Assembly (NCBI RefSeq): GCF_021044425.1
Contig: NZ_JAJNEC010000008.1
Location: 248,001 to 312,000 of the forward strand
Length of the DNA stretch: 64,000 bases
Reading direction: 5' to 3'
DNA from: Niabella pedocola
Lineage (GTDB): Bacteria; Bacteroidota; Bacteroidia; Chitinophagales; Chitinophagaceae
In this document: positions 34,587-42,329 of the stretch, piece after piece
How positions within the stretch are numbered: the stretch's first letter is position 1
How the letters are laid out: every line of letters begins with the position of its first letter
Translations under genes and position numbers: made by a program
Notes under the pieces: generated by a model
The model's database searches: none
Seen by the model: only the letters and a program-made list of their open reading frames with translations
Told to the model about the DNA's origin: nothing

Positions 34587-37500
34587 TTAATTAAATATAT
34601 AGCGAATACCGATCTGCAAACCCCAGGTGCTGCCCACCGAATAATCCGGTTGTTGCACCTTGGTAATAGTGGGGTTAAAGGTATATTTCGGATTGGCTTT
34701 GTTAAAGCCTTCCTTTCCGGTATTATTCGTAGAGGAAGGAAGTCCCAAAAGCGCCTGATCCTGGAAGGTTCCGAAATTGTAGAAATAGCGGTAGCCCCAG
34801 TCTTTATTCAGCAAATTCAGGAAGTTGGTCAAATCTGCGCTCAACTGAAGTGTATGTTTCTTACTGCCGGTATATACATAAAAGTCCTGCAGCACCCGCA
34901 GATCCAGTGCATGGTTCCAGGGAAGTACAGCTCCGTAACGCTCCATATACTGTCCTTTATGGTTTTTCAGGTATTTATCATTTTCTACATACTTAAAGAA
35001 CGCATCGCTTTGCTCCTGTGCAGTATAGGTTTTGCCACCTACGGTATAGCCCTCTACGAACGTGATTTCACTTGCACTTTTTGGAATATAGATGATGTCA
35101 TTAGAGGCATTATCCCCGTTAATATCACCGCCGTAACGATAGCTATACCTGTCCTGGCTGGATCCGGCATAGTACACACCCACGGTAGTAGCCATTTTTT
35201 TATTCAGATAATCAAAGCGGTAAGACGCAGATGCTACGATCCGGTGAGGCACCGAGTAGTTGGAATAACCCAGTTCAGGCTTGTTGGGATTCCCGGAAAT
35301 ATTATTGGTTGTCCAGCCGCTTCCTGCCTGATCGCTGGAGCCGATGGCTACATCCTTGGCTATGGTATACGTATAGGCCAGCATTGCCTCCCATCCGTTT
35401 GCAAATGATTTCTGGATCATGGGGGTCAATGCAAAACTATACCCTTTGTTGATATTGTCCAGCACATTCATCTGGGCGATATCTGCATTCAGCCGGGTAT
35501 TATAGATCGGGCGTTTATCTGCAACACCGCCCAGAGTGCCCGCCTGGGTGCCCAGGTTCGCGTTCCTGTAATACACGTTATTGATCATTTTTGTATAGAT
35601 CGCTTCCAGGCTCACGATCGTATTAGTGGCCACTGTTTTTTCAACAGCCAGGTTCGACCGCCATACCTGCGGCATTTTAAAATCTTTTACCGTTGCACTA
35701 TAGCTCGAGCCGCTTGGGATCGTTGTTCCAACCGGAGGAACGGTAGAAGGTATGTATTTTGTTCTGTCTGTACTATAGCGGATATCGGCCAGCTCTGCTC
35801 CAGATGCCGTATACTGTGCGCGGATCACCCCATTATCACCCACCTGGTTTACCAGCCAGATAAAAGGAATTCTTCCGGTAAAGATACCGGTACCACCACG
35901 AACCACCAGCGACTTGTTATTCAGCACATCGTAGGTAAAACCAACGCGCGGTGAAATGAGCATCTTGGAATCCGGGAATTTGCTTACGTCAAATTTCTCG
36001 GGGTTTCCGTTTTCATCCGCAAAAGTAATCTGCTCCAATGCAGGGTTTCTGGGCGGAGTGTAGGGGTAATTAGGCTGATCCACTCTTAAACCATACGTAA
36101 GTTTAAAATTGGAAACCGGAGACCAGATATCCTGCACATACACACCCAGCTGGTTGAATTTGGCAGAAGGAACGGCAATTCCCATTGGATTGCTGGGATC
36201 GTAGGCCACCGCAAAGAAGTTGGGGGCTTTCTTATCCAGGAAGTCCTGCAAGGAAGCATACCGGTAGTAACCGCCGCCGGCACCACTGGTAAAAGAGTTC
36301 TGGAACTCCATGTGATCAAAGCTGGCACCAAATACCAGGTTATGTTTACCAAGGTTTAAAGTAAGGTTCTCCGCTGCGTTAAATGCCTTATCTACAATAT
36401 AGTTCTGGTAAGAGAACAAATCGGTACCAAAGGAGATATAAACATTATTCGCGTCTTTCATGATGTCCACGAAAGGTGCATTGCTGTTCGGAACCCGTTT
36501 GGGCTGGTTATCAGTATAAGAAACCAGTAACTGATTCGATAATTTGGAGTTAAAAACGGAGTTCAGTTCCAGTACACCCGATTTTACAATGGTATTGTTC
36601 AGGAAATTGGTATTGGCATAGGCCATACCTCCGGAAACCGTACCGCGTCTGCCATTACTGATCCTTCCTGCGGGAGAAGGAACGCTGCTGGTATTCACCT
36701 GGTCGTCATCATTGGTTTCAGATTGGGTATAGCGTAATGACAGTTTGTGCATATCATTGATATTCCAGTCTAACCTTCCCAGGATTTTATAGTTATCTAC
36801 ACCAAAATTGTACTTTTCATAAGCACCGGTCTGATAGTTGTATTCTGTTTGCAGAAAACTGCTCAGCTTTTCCAGGTCCGATGCAAGCACTTTTGTAGCC
36901 TGCGGGTTATTGTCGTTCTCCCCGGGTCTGCTGGCCAGCCAGGTTTGTCCCGGCCGGGTGCTTTTCTCTTTTTCAGCATTTACAAAGAAGAATAATTTAT
37001 TCTTGATGATCGGGCCACCGATGCTGGCGCCATATACTTTCCGGGAAAGATCAGCAGTGCTCACCGTTTGGTCTTTTACTTTTTTACCATAAAAACTTTC
37101 CGGTTTAAAATAACCATATGCAGATGCATAAAAGTTATTGGTACCTCTCCTGGTTACAGCATTGATACCACCACCCACAAATCCGGCCTGGCGCACATCA
37201 AAAGGAGCAATATTTACCTGGAGCTGATCGATGGCATCCAGCGAAATAGCGGCTGCTGCTCCACCGGGAACCATACCATCACCCGATCTTCCGAAGTTGT
37301 TATTAAATACAGAACCATCGATTGTGATATTGTTATAGCGCTGGTTCATACCGGCAAAGCTGTTGCCATTGCTTTGAGGGGTTAATTTTGAAAGGCCCGT
37401 AAGCGTTCTGCCCGGGTTTGGTACGTTAAGCACCTGTCTTCTGCTGATATTTGTAGAGGCTCCGGTTTTTTGAATGGAAGATTTAACACCGGTAACAACC

Positions 37501-37853
37501 ACGGTTTCCAGCTGCGCAGCATTATTCGTCAACTCCACCGATATGTCATATTTGTCCCCCAGGGGAACGGTGATCTCTGATTTGGAATAATCCGCATAGC
37601 CCACATAGGTCACGCTTACGGTATAGGGTCCGCCGGGCGCAATATTCGGAAGGGTAAATAATCCCCCGGTTTGCGATGTGGTAGTATAACGCGATCCTGT
37701 TGGCTCATGAACAGCAGTTACTGTTGCCCCCTGAAGTCCGTTCAGCGACGCATCAACAACTTTACCCGTGATACTACTGGTAGTTACCTGAGCATGCAGA
37801 AAAGCCGTGGAGAGAAGCGCCACAGCTATAAATAGATAAATCTTCTTTAGCAT
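34587..37853 (-). CDS. Oar-like TonB-dependent receptor
   Basis: The 1088-residue outer-membrane protein has a signal peptide (MLKKIYLFIAVALLSTAFLHA), an N-terminal carboxypeptidase-regulatory-like domain (about 24-115, SITGKVVDASLNGLQGATV), a plug domain (TGASTNISRRQVLNVPN..NITIDGSVFNN) and a large barrel ending YIFN. No SusD gene accompanies it, and its plug resembles Oar proteins rather than SusC, so its cargo may be peptide, siderophore-like or unknown. It is monocistronic between convergent and divergent neighbours. Confidence 0.88.
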   Translation of the reverse strand: MLKKIYLFIAVALLSTAFLHAQVTTSSITGKVVDASLNGLQGATVTAVHEPTGSRYTTTSQTGGLFTLPNIAPGGPYTVSVTYVGYADYSKSEITVPLGDKYDISVELTNNAAQLETVVVTGVKSSIQKTGASTNISRRQVLNVPNPGRTLTGLSKLTPQSNGNSFAGMNQRYNNITIDGSVFNNNFGRSGDGMVPGGAAAAISLDAIDQLQVNIAPFDVRQAGFVGGGINAVTRRGTNNFYASAYGYFKPESFYGKKVKDQTVSTADLSRKVYGASIGGPIIKNKLFFFVNAEKEKSTRPGQTWLASRPGENDNNPQATKVLASDLEKLSSFLQTEYNYQTGAYEKYNFGVDNYKILGRLDWNINDMHKLSLRYTQSETNDDDQVNTSSVPSPAGRISNGRRGTVSGGMAYANTNFLNNTIVKSGVLELNSVFNSKLSNQLLVSYTDNQPKRVPNSNAPFVDIMKDANNVYISFGTDLFSYQNYIVDKAFNAAENLTLNLGKHNLVFGASFDHMEFQNSFTSGAGGGYYRYASLQDFLDKKAPNFFAVAYDPSNPMGIAVPSAKFNQLGVYVQDIWSPVSNFKLTYGLRVDQPNYPYTPPRNPALEQITFADENGNPEKFDVSKFPDSKMLISPRVGFTYDVLNNKSLVVRGGTGIFTGRIPFIWLVNQVGDNGVIRAQYTASGAELADIRYSTDRTKYIPSTVPPVGTTIPSGSSYSATVKDFKMPQVWRSNLAVEKTVATNTIVSLEAIYTKMINNVYYRNANLGTQAGTLGGVADKRPIYNTRLNADIAQMNVLDNINKGYSFALTPMIQKSFANGWEAMLAYTYTIAKDVAIGSSDQAGSGWTTNNISGNPNKPELGYSNYSVPHRIVASASYRFDYLNKKMATTVGVYYAGSSQDRYSYRYGGDINGDNASNDIIYIPKSASEITFVEGYTVGGKTYTAQEQSDAFFKYVENDKYLKNHKGQYMERYGAVLPWNHALDLRVLQDFYVYTGSKKHTLQLSADLTNFLNLLNKDWGYRYFYNFGTFQDQALLGLPSSTNNTGKEGFNKANPKYTFNPTITKVQQPDYSVGSTWGLQIGIRYIFN

Positions 37854-38405
37854 AAATTTGGGATTAAAGTGATTTCAGGGGGCAAAGAAACAGAATAAAA
37901 TTTAACATTTCCGGCTCAAATATTAACAAATTGTAACCAAGGCCCTAACATATATCAATTTTTGACCGGGATCAATTTCGCTATTGACAAGGCATATTTC
38001 AAATATCCGGGCTTGTTGATTGAAAATCAGGCAGCAAGCTTTCATTTTAGTGATTATGGAGATTTGCTGAGGTATAGCGTTCATCCGCCTCCGTAAACCT
38101 GCACTGAGAATCATTTCTGCAAAATCTTGAACCTGGTCAATATTGAGTTGCAATGATCACTTTGTAATATTTTTAAATATCATAGATTTTTCATTACAAT
38201 TACCTGTAATATTTATTTTGTAATATTTTTTTTTATCACAACTTTCTTATTACAACAGAACGTCCGGTGGAAACCTGCATTTTCCGGAACGGGAGCGCGT
38301 TTCACAAATACCACCGGCGTGGGCGCCTGTAATAAAGGATTCGCGGAAACCATAAACCAAACCCCGCTTACAATCGTTATCTTTGTATAAATTTCAGCAA
38401 TACAT
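37854..38405. promoter_or_regulatory. Divergent regulatory region between the Oar-like gene and ribBA
   Basis: The 552-base gap has no convincing gene; a 76-codon minus frame at 37923-38153 lacks features. Three direct copies of TGTAATATTT lie at 38163-38172, 38205-38214 and 38219-38228 in a very AT-rich part. The ribBA -7 element follows at 38378. No FMN riboswitch-like structure was recognised. Confidence 0.5.
38378..38385 (+). promoter_or_regulatory. -7 element TATCTTTG of ribBA
   Basis: An exact TAnnTTTG match 20 bases before the ribBA ATG. No TTG is visible at -33 spacing. Confidence 0.5.
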
Positions 38406-39605
38406 ATGTTTGATACAATAGAAAGTGCCATTGAAGCGATAAAAAATGGCAAACTCGTGATCGTTGTAGACGACGAAGACCGTGAAAATGAAGGCGATTT
38501 TATTACCGCTGCGGCAACCATCACTCCCGAAATTGTCAACTTCATGGCCAAAAACGGCCGCGGGCTGATCTGCACGCCGCTTCCTGAAGAACGGTGCGAC
38601 GAGCTGAATCTTCCCCCGATGGTTACCAACAACACGGCGCTGCATGAAACGGCCTTTACAATATCGGTAGATCTGCTGGGCAATGGCTGCGGTACGGGTA
38701 TTTCCGCATCGGACCGGGCTAAAACCATCGAGGCCCTGAATAATCCCTTTACCAATCCATCAGACCTGGGCCGCCCGGGGCATATCTTTCCCCTGCGTTC
38801 AAAAAAAGGCGGGGTACTGCGTCGCGTAGGGCATACCGAAGCGGCAACCGACCTGGCACGGCTGGCCGGGTTTCCTTACCCGTATGGCGCCGTACTGGTT
38901 GAGATCATGAATGATGATGGTACCATGGCCCGGCTCCCCGATCTTGTTGAGGTGGCCAAAAAGTTTGATCTGAAACTGATCAGTATTAAGGACCTTATCG
39001 AATACCGCCTGAAGCGCGATTCACTTATAGAGGAAATCGTGCGGGTGAATATGCCCACGCAGTACGGCAACTTTACCCTGGTAGCCTTCAGGGATAAAAA
39101 CAGCAACAATGAGCATCTGGCACTCATAAAAGGCGAATGGGAAAAGGGCGAACCGATACTTACCCGGGTGCATTCTTCCTGTTTTACCGGCGATATCCTG
39201 GGTTCCCTGCGTTGCGATTGCGGCGATCAGCTGCACAAAGCCATGCAAATGGTAGAACAGGAAGGCAAGGGTATTATTTTATATATGAACCAGGAAGGCC
39301 GCGGTATCGGCCTTATGAACAAGCTAAAAGCCTATAAACTGCAGGAAAACGGTATGGATACGGTGGAAGCTAATCTGCACCTGGGTTTTAAAATGGACGA
39401 ACGGGATTATGGTGTGGGCGCCCAGATCCTGCGCCACCTGAATGTAACCAAGCTGCGCCTGATGAGCAACAATCCGCGGAAGCGCGTAGGCCTCATCGGT
39501 TACGGACTGGAGATCATTGAAAGCGTTCCGATCGTGATCACTCCCAACGAGCACAATGAAAAATACCTGCGTACAAAAAAAGAAAAACTGGGACACGAGT
39601 TTTAA
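38406..39605 (+). CDS. ribBA: Bifunctional DHBP synthase / GTP cyclohydrolase II
   Basis: The 399-residue fusion carries RibB (about 1-205, VVDDEDRENEGDF and HTEAATDLARLAG) and RibA (about 208-399, SSCFTGDILGSLRCDCGDQL with the three zinc-binding cysteines, and NQEGRGIGLMNK). RibB makes the four-carbon precursor and RibA opens GTP; both start riboflavin synthesis. It has its own promoter and a terminator at its end. No other rib genes are nearby. Confidence 0.97.
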   Translation: MFDTIESAIEAIKNGKLVIVVDDEDRENEGDFITAAATITPEIVNFMAKNGRGLICTPLPEERCDELNLPPMVTNNTALHETAFTISVDLLGNGCGTGISASDRAKTIEALNNPFTNPSDLGRPGHIFPLRSKKGGVLRRVGHTEAATDLARLAGFPYPYGAVLVEIMNDDGTMARLPDLVEVAKKFDLKLISIKDLIEYRLKRDSLIEEIVRVNMPTQYGNFTLVAFRDKNSNNEHLALIKGEWEKGEPILTRVHSSCFTGDILGSLRCDCGDQLHKAMQMVEQEGKGIILYMNQEGRGIGLMNKLKAYKLQENGMDTVEANLHLGFKMDERDYGVGAQILRHLNVTKLRLMSNNPRKRVGLIGYGLEIIESVPIVITPNEHNEKYLRTKKEKLGHEF

Positions 39606-39643
39606 ATCATTCGTCAGCATATTATTTCCATTATGGAATCTGA

Positions 39644-39678
39644 GGTCGTTTGCATCCCATAGCAAACGACCTTTCTTT
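39644..39678 (+). terminator. Terminator of ribBA, abutting the next start codon
   Basis: GGTCGTTTGC (39644-39653) pairs perfectly with GCAAACGACC (39662-39671), followed by TTTCTTTT. The T run ends directly at the ATG of the L,D-transpeptidase gene at 39680, so the hairpin also covers that gene's leader. Confidence 0.8.
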
Positions 39679-39679
39679 T

Positions 39680-40318
39680 ATGGGTAAATGCCTTTTCGTT
39701 TTCATCCTCCTGCTTGCCTGCGGCATTTATGCTTATAAAATTGCCGCCCCCGTATCCGGCCGCCAAATCCGGCCCGGACTGCCTACAACAACCATCACGG
39801 CAGCACCGGATAACCGCTACAAACCCGGAGCGGCCCGGTTATTAGCCATCAAAGAACGGATCCGGAAGCAGGGATTCAACCCGTCCCTGGTGTTTCTTAT
39901 CGATATGCAACAGCCTTCCTTCCGCAAACGCTTTTTTGTATATGATCTCCGCCGGGATACGGTGATAGCCTCAGGACTGGTAACACACGGGCGCTGTAAT
40001 GAACAATGGCTGGAGGGGCGACGCTACAGCAATGAGGTAGGCAGCCGCTGCACTTCACTCGGTGATTATAAAATAGGGAAATCGTACCAGGGAAAATTTG
40101 GGCTGGCCTACAAACTATATGGGCTGGACAGCAGCAACAGCAAGGCCTTTGAACGGTTCGTGGTGCTGCACGCCCATGCCTGCGTACCCGAAAAAGAGGT
40201 CGATTATGAAATCTGTCAAAGCGACGGCTGCCCTACCGTAAGCGCCGGTTTCTTAAAAACACTGCAACCGGTCATCGATGCCGCTTCACGCCCCATATTG
40301 CTATCTATATTCGACTGA
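39680..40318 (+). CDS. Murein L,D-transpeptidase family protein (YkuD_2-like)
   Basis: From the ATG at 39680 the protein has 212 residues with an N-terminal membrane or signal segment (MGKCLFVFILLLACGIYAY). An earlier ATG at 39650 lies inside the ribBA terminator stem and is unlikely. The family features are FLIDMQQPSFRKRFFVYDL, a HAHACVPEKEVDYE region and catalytic Cys in SDGCPTVSAGF. Members of this family are predicted to crosslink or modify peptidoglycan stem peptides outside the membrane. Confidence 0.85.
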   Translation: MGKCLFVFILLLACGIYAYKIAAPVSGRQIRPGLPTTTITAAPDNRYKPGAARLLAIKERIRKQGFNPSLVFLIDMQQPSFRKRFFVYDLRRDTVIASGLVTHGRCNEQWLEGRRYSNEVGSRCTSLGDYKIGKSYQGKFGLAYKLYGLDSSNSKAFERFVVLHAHACVPEKEVDYEICQSDGCPTVSAGFLKTLQPVIDAASRPILLSIFD

Positions 40319-40395
40319 TCCGATTTCCGGATCCTTGTTTCCGGATACCCGGTTTAGAAACATGAAGCCCCGAACCTCAAACATCAAACTTTATC

Positions 40396-40403
40396 TATCT
40401 TTG
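40396..40403 (+). promoter_or_regulatory. -7 element TATCTTTG of trpS
   Basis: An exact TAnnTTTG match that ends six bases before the ATG at 40410, predicting a leaderless or nearly leaderless trpS transcript and excluding the longer frame from 40278. Confidence 0.55.
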
Positions 40404-40409
40404 CGGCCT

Positions 40410-41414
40410 ATGAGTAAAAAAGGAGAAATCGTTTTAAGTGGAGTACGGCCAACCGGGCAACTCCATTTGGGGAATTATTTTGGCGCATTGCGGAATTACG
40501 TAAAAATGCAGGACGAGTACAATTGTTATTTTTTTATAGCCGATCTGCATTCATTAACCACCCATCCCGATACCAGGGAATTAAGAGAGCATATACTTTC
40601 TGTTACCTCGTACTACCTGGCCAGCGGTCTGGACCCGGACAAATGCGTATTGTATTGCCAGAGCGACCTGCCGCAAACAACGGAACTGTATCTTTATTTA
40701 AATATGCTGGCCTATAAAGGAGAACTGGAAAAAACTACCACGTTTAAGGACAAGGTAAAACTGCAACCGGAAAATGTAAACGCAGGACTGCTCACCTATC
40801 CCGTGCTGATGGCTTCAGATATTCTCATTCATCGTGCCATGTATGTTCCTGTAGGCAAGGACCAGGAGCAACACCTGGAAATGACCCGTACGTTCGGCAA
40901 TCGTTTTAACCATCGCTATGGCGAGGTATTTCCCGAGCCAAAGGCGTTCAACTATGGCGCGCAATTGCTGAAAGTACCCAGCCTGGATGGAGCGGGAAAA
41001 ATGAGCAAGAGCGAAAACCAGTATGCTACGATCTATTTGTCGGACGACGACGACCTCATCCGCAAGAAAGTAATGAAAGCCAAAACAGATGCCGGTCCTA
41101 CCGGGCCGAACTCTGAAAAACCGGACTATATCGTGAATATCTTTGACCTTATGAAACTGGTATGCGCTCCGGAGGTCATTGAAAAATATGATGCCGACTT
41201 TAATGCCTGCACCATCCGCTACGGCGACCTGAAAAAACAACTGGCCGAAGACATGGTACGCTTTATCAGCCCCATCCGGGAAAAAGCAAAAGCGATCCGG
41301 GAAGATGAACGGGCATTGAGCATTATTTTAAAAGTAGGCGCTCAAAAAGCAGCGGAGAATGCGGAAAAAACCATGGATATGGTACGCAAAGCAATGGGCT
41401 TAAAATACTTCTAA
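40410..41414 (+). CDS. trpS: Tryptophanyl-tRNA synthetase
   Basis: The 334-residue enzyme from ATG 40410 has normal bacterial length. Class I signatures are HLGN in GVRPTGQLHLGNYFGA and KMSKS in GAGKMSKSENQYAT. It charges tRNA-Trp in the cytoplasm. The longer upstream frame overlaps the transpeptidase gene and lies before the -7 element, so it is rejected. The deoxynucleoside kinase gene follows after 71 bases. Confidence 0.97.
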   Translation: MSKKGEIVLSGVRPTGQLHLGNYFGALRNYVKMQDEYNCYFFIADLHSLTTHPDTRELREHILSVTSYYLASGLDPDKCVLYCQSDLPQTTELYLYLNMLAYKGELEKTTTFKDKVKLQPENVNAGLLTYPVLMASDILIHRAMYVPVGKDQEQHLEMTRTFGNRFNHRYGEVFPEPKAFNYGAQLLKVPSLDGAGKMSKSENQYATIYLSDDDDLIRKKVMKAKTDAGPTGPNSEKPDYIVNIFDLMKLVCAPEVIEKYDADFNACTIRYGDLKKQLAEDMVRFISPIREKAKAIREDERALSIILKVGAQKAAENAEKTMDMVRKAMGLKYF

Positions 41415-41423
41415 GAAAAATAA

Positions 41424-41469
41424 AACCATTTAAAAAAGAATGGTTACTTTTCACTACAAAACCATTCCT
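41424..41469 (+). other. Three-arm alternative hairpin between trpS and the kinase gene
   Basis: AACCATT (41424-41430), AATGGTT (about 41439-41445) and AACCATTC (about 41461-41468) allow the middle arm to pair with either side, seven to eight pairs each. The stems are short and no T run follows, so any attenuation role is weakly supported. Confidence 0.25.
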
Positions 41470-41485
41470 GTATCACATCCGTAAT

Positions 41486-42124
41486 ATGGCTAAATCAAAA
41501 TCCAAACCCAAACACATTGCCATAGCCGGCAATATTGGCGCCGGTAAGACCACCTTAACAGAAATGTTGAGCAAACACTATAAGTGGATCCCCAATTTTG
41601 AGGATGTGGATCACAATCCCTACCTGATGGATTTCTATGATGATATGCCCCGTTGGAGCTTTAACCTGCAGATCTATTTCCTGAACAGCCGGTTAAAACA
41701 ACTGATCGATATCCAGAATGGCACGGAAACCGTTATACAGGACCGTACCATTTATGAAGACGCTAATATTTTTGCGCCCAACCTGCACGAGATGGGGTTG
41801 ATGAGTAAGCGGGATTTTGACAATTACTATCAGTTTTTTCAAACCCTTAAATCGATGGTACGCCCACCGGACCTGATGATTTACCTCAACGCTTCCGTAC
41901 CTACACTGGTAGGGCAGATTCAGAAGCGCGGCCGCGAATACGAAGAGAATATCCGGCTTGATTATTTAAAGCGGTTGAATGAGTATTATAATAAGTGGAT
42001 CGGTTCATATAAGGAAGGCAAATTGCTGATCATTGATGTAGATAAAAACAATTTTGCCGACAATGTGGAGGATTTCGGCAAGATCATTTCCAAGATCGAT
42101 TCCCAGTTATACGGGTTATTTTAA
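41486..42124 (+). CDS. Deoxynucleoside kinase
   Basis: The 212-residue protein has the P-loop GNIGAGKTTL near residue 14, the DRTIYEDANIF motif with the DRS-like site, and the arginine-rich lid region QKRGREYEENIRLDYL. It phosphorylates deoxynucleosides for salvage (dGK/dAK/dCK type; the base specificity cannot be told). It follows trpS on the same strand and is convergent with the susD gene. Confidence 0.92.
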   Translation: MAKSKSKPKHIAIAGNIGAGKTTLTEMLSKHYKWIPNFEDVDHNPYLMDFYDDMPRWSFNLQIYFLNSRLKQLIDIQNGTETVIQDRTIYEDANIFAPNLHEMGLMSKRDFDNYYQFFQTLKSMVRPPDLMIYLNASVPTLVGQIQKRGREYEENIRLDYLKRLNEYYNKWIGSYKEGKLLIIDVDKNNFADNVEDFGKIISKIDSQLYGLF

Positions 42125-42181
42125 CAGCGGGGCGGCTGCCCTTTAACACCGCCGATATACTTTTTAAAATCATCAAATAAG

Positions 42182-42266
42182 GAAGCCGTATCAAAAGTTG
42201 ATTCAGGAGTCTTGTGGTCCCGATGATCGGAACGGCCAGACAAATGAAGACTTTTGATACAGCTTC
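42182..42266. repeat. MITE-like inverted repeat
   Basis: Arms of 17 bases at 42182-42198 (GAAGCCGTATCAAAAGT) and 42250-42266 are complementary with one mismatch and enclose about 50 bases without coding capacity. The arm resembles GAGGCTGTCTCAAAAGT at 516-532. It could be a miniature transposon relic or a folded intergenic repeat. Confidence 0.6.
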
Positions 42267-42277
42267 TTTTGGTTTAT

Positions 42278-42311
42278 AATGCCCTGCATGCCGTCTGGCA
42301 CGCAGGGCATT
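42278..42311. terminator. Hairpin terminator between convergent genes
   Basis: AATGCCCTGC (42278-42287) pairs perfectly with GCAGGGCATT (42302-42311), with an inner TGCC/GGCA stem. It lies just past the end of the susD-like gene and faces the kinase gene. Confidence 0.7.
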
Positions 42312-42329
42312 TATGTTGTCAGAAAAACA

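Noticed and set aside
38100..38405. FMN riboswitch before ribBA
   Set aside because: The leader from the -7 element is only about 20 bases and no RFN-like conserved stems were seen.
38213..38755. 180-codon minus-strand frame
   Set aside because: Mostly antisense to the start of ribBA; serine/valine-rich shadow with no features.
40278..40409. N-terminal extension of trpS
   Set aside because: It overlaps the transpeptidase gene, lies before the promoter and is absent from the enzyme family.
42182..42266. Complete insertion sequence
   Set aside because: There is no coding capacity between the arms; it is recorded as a MITE-like repeat.
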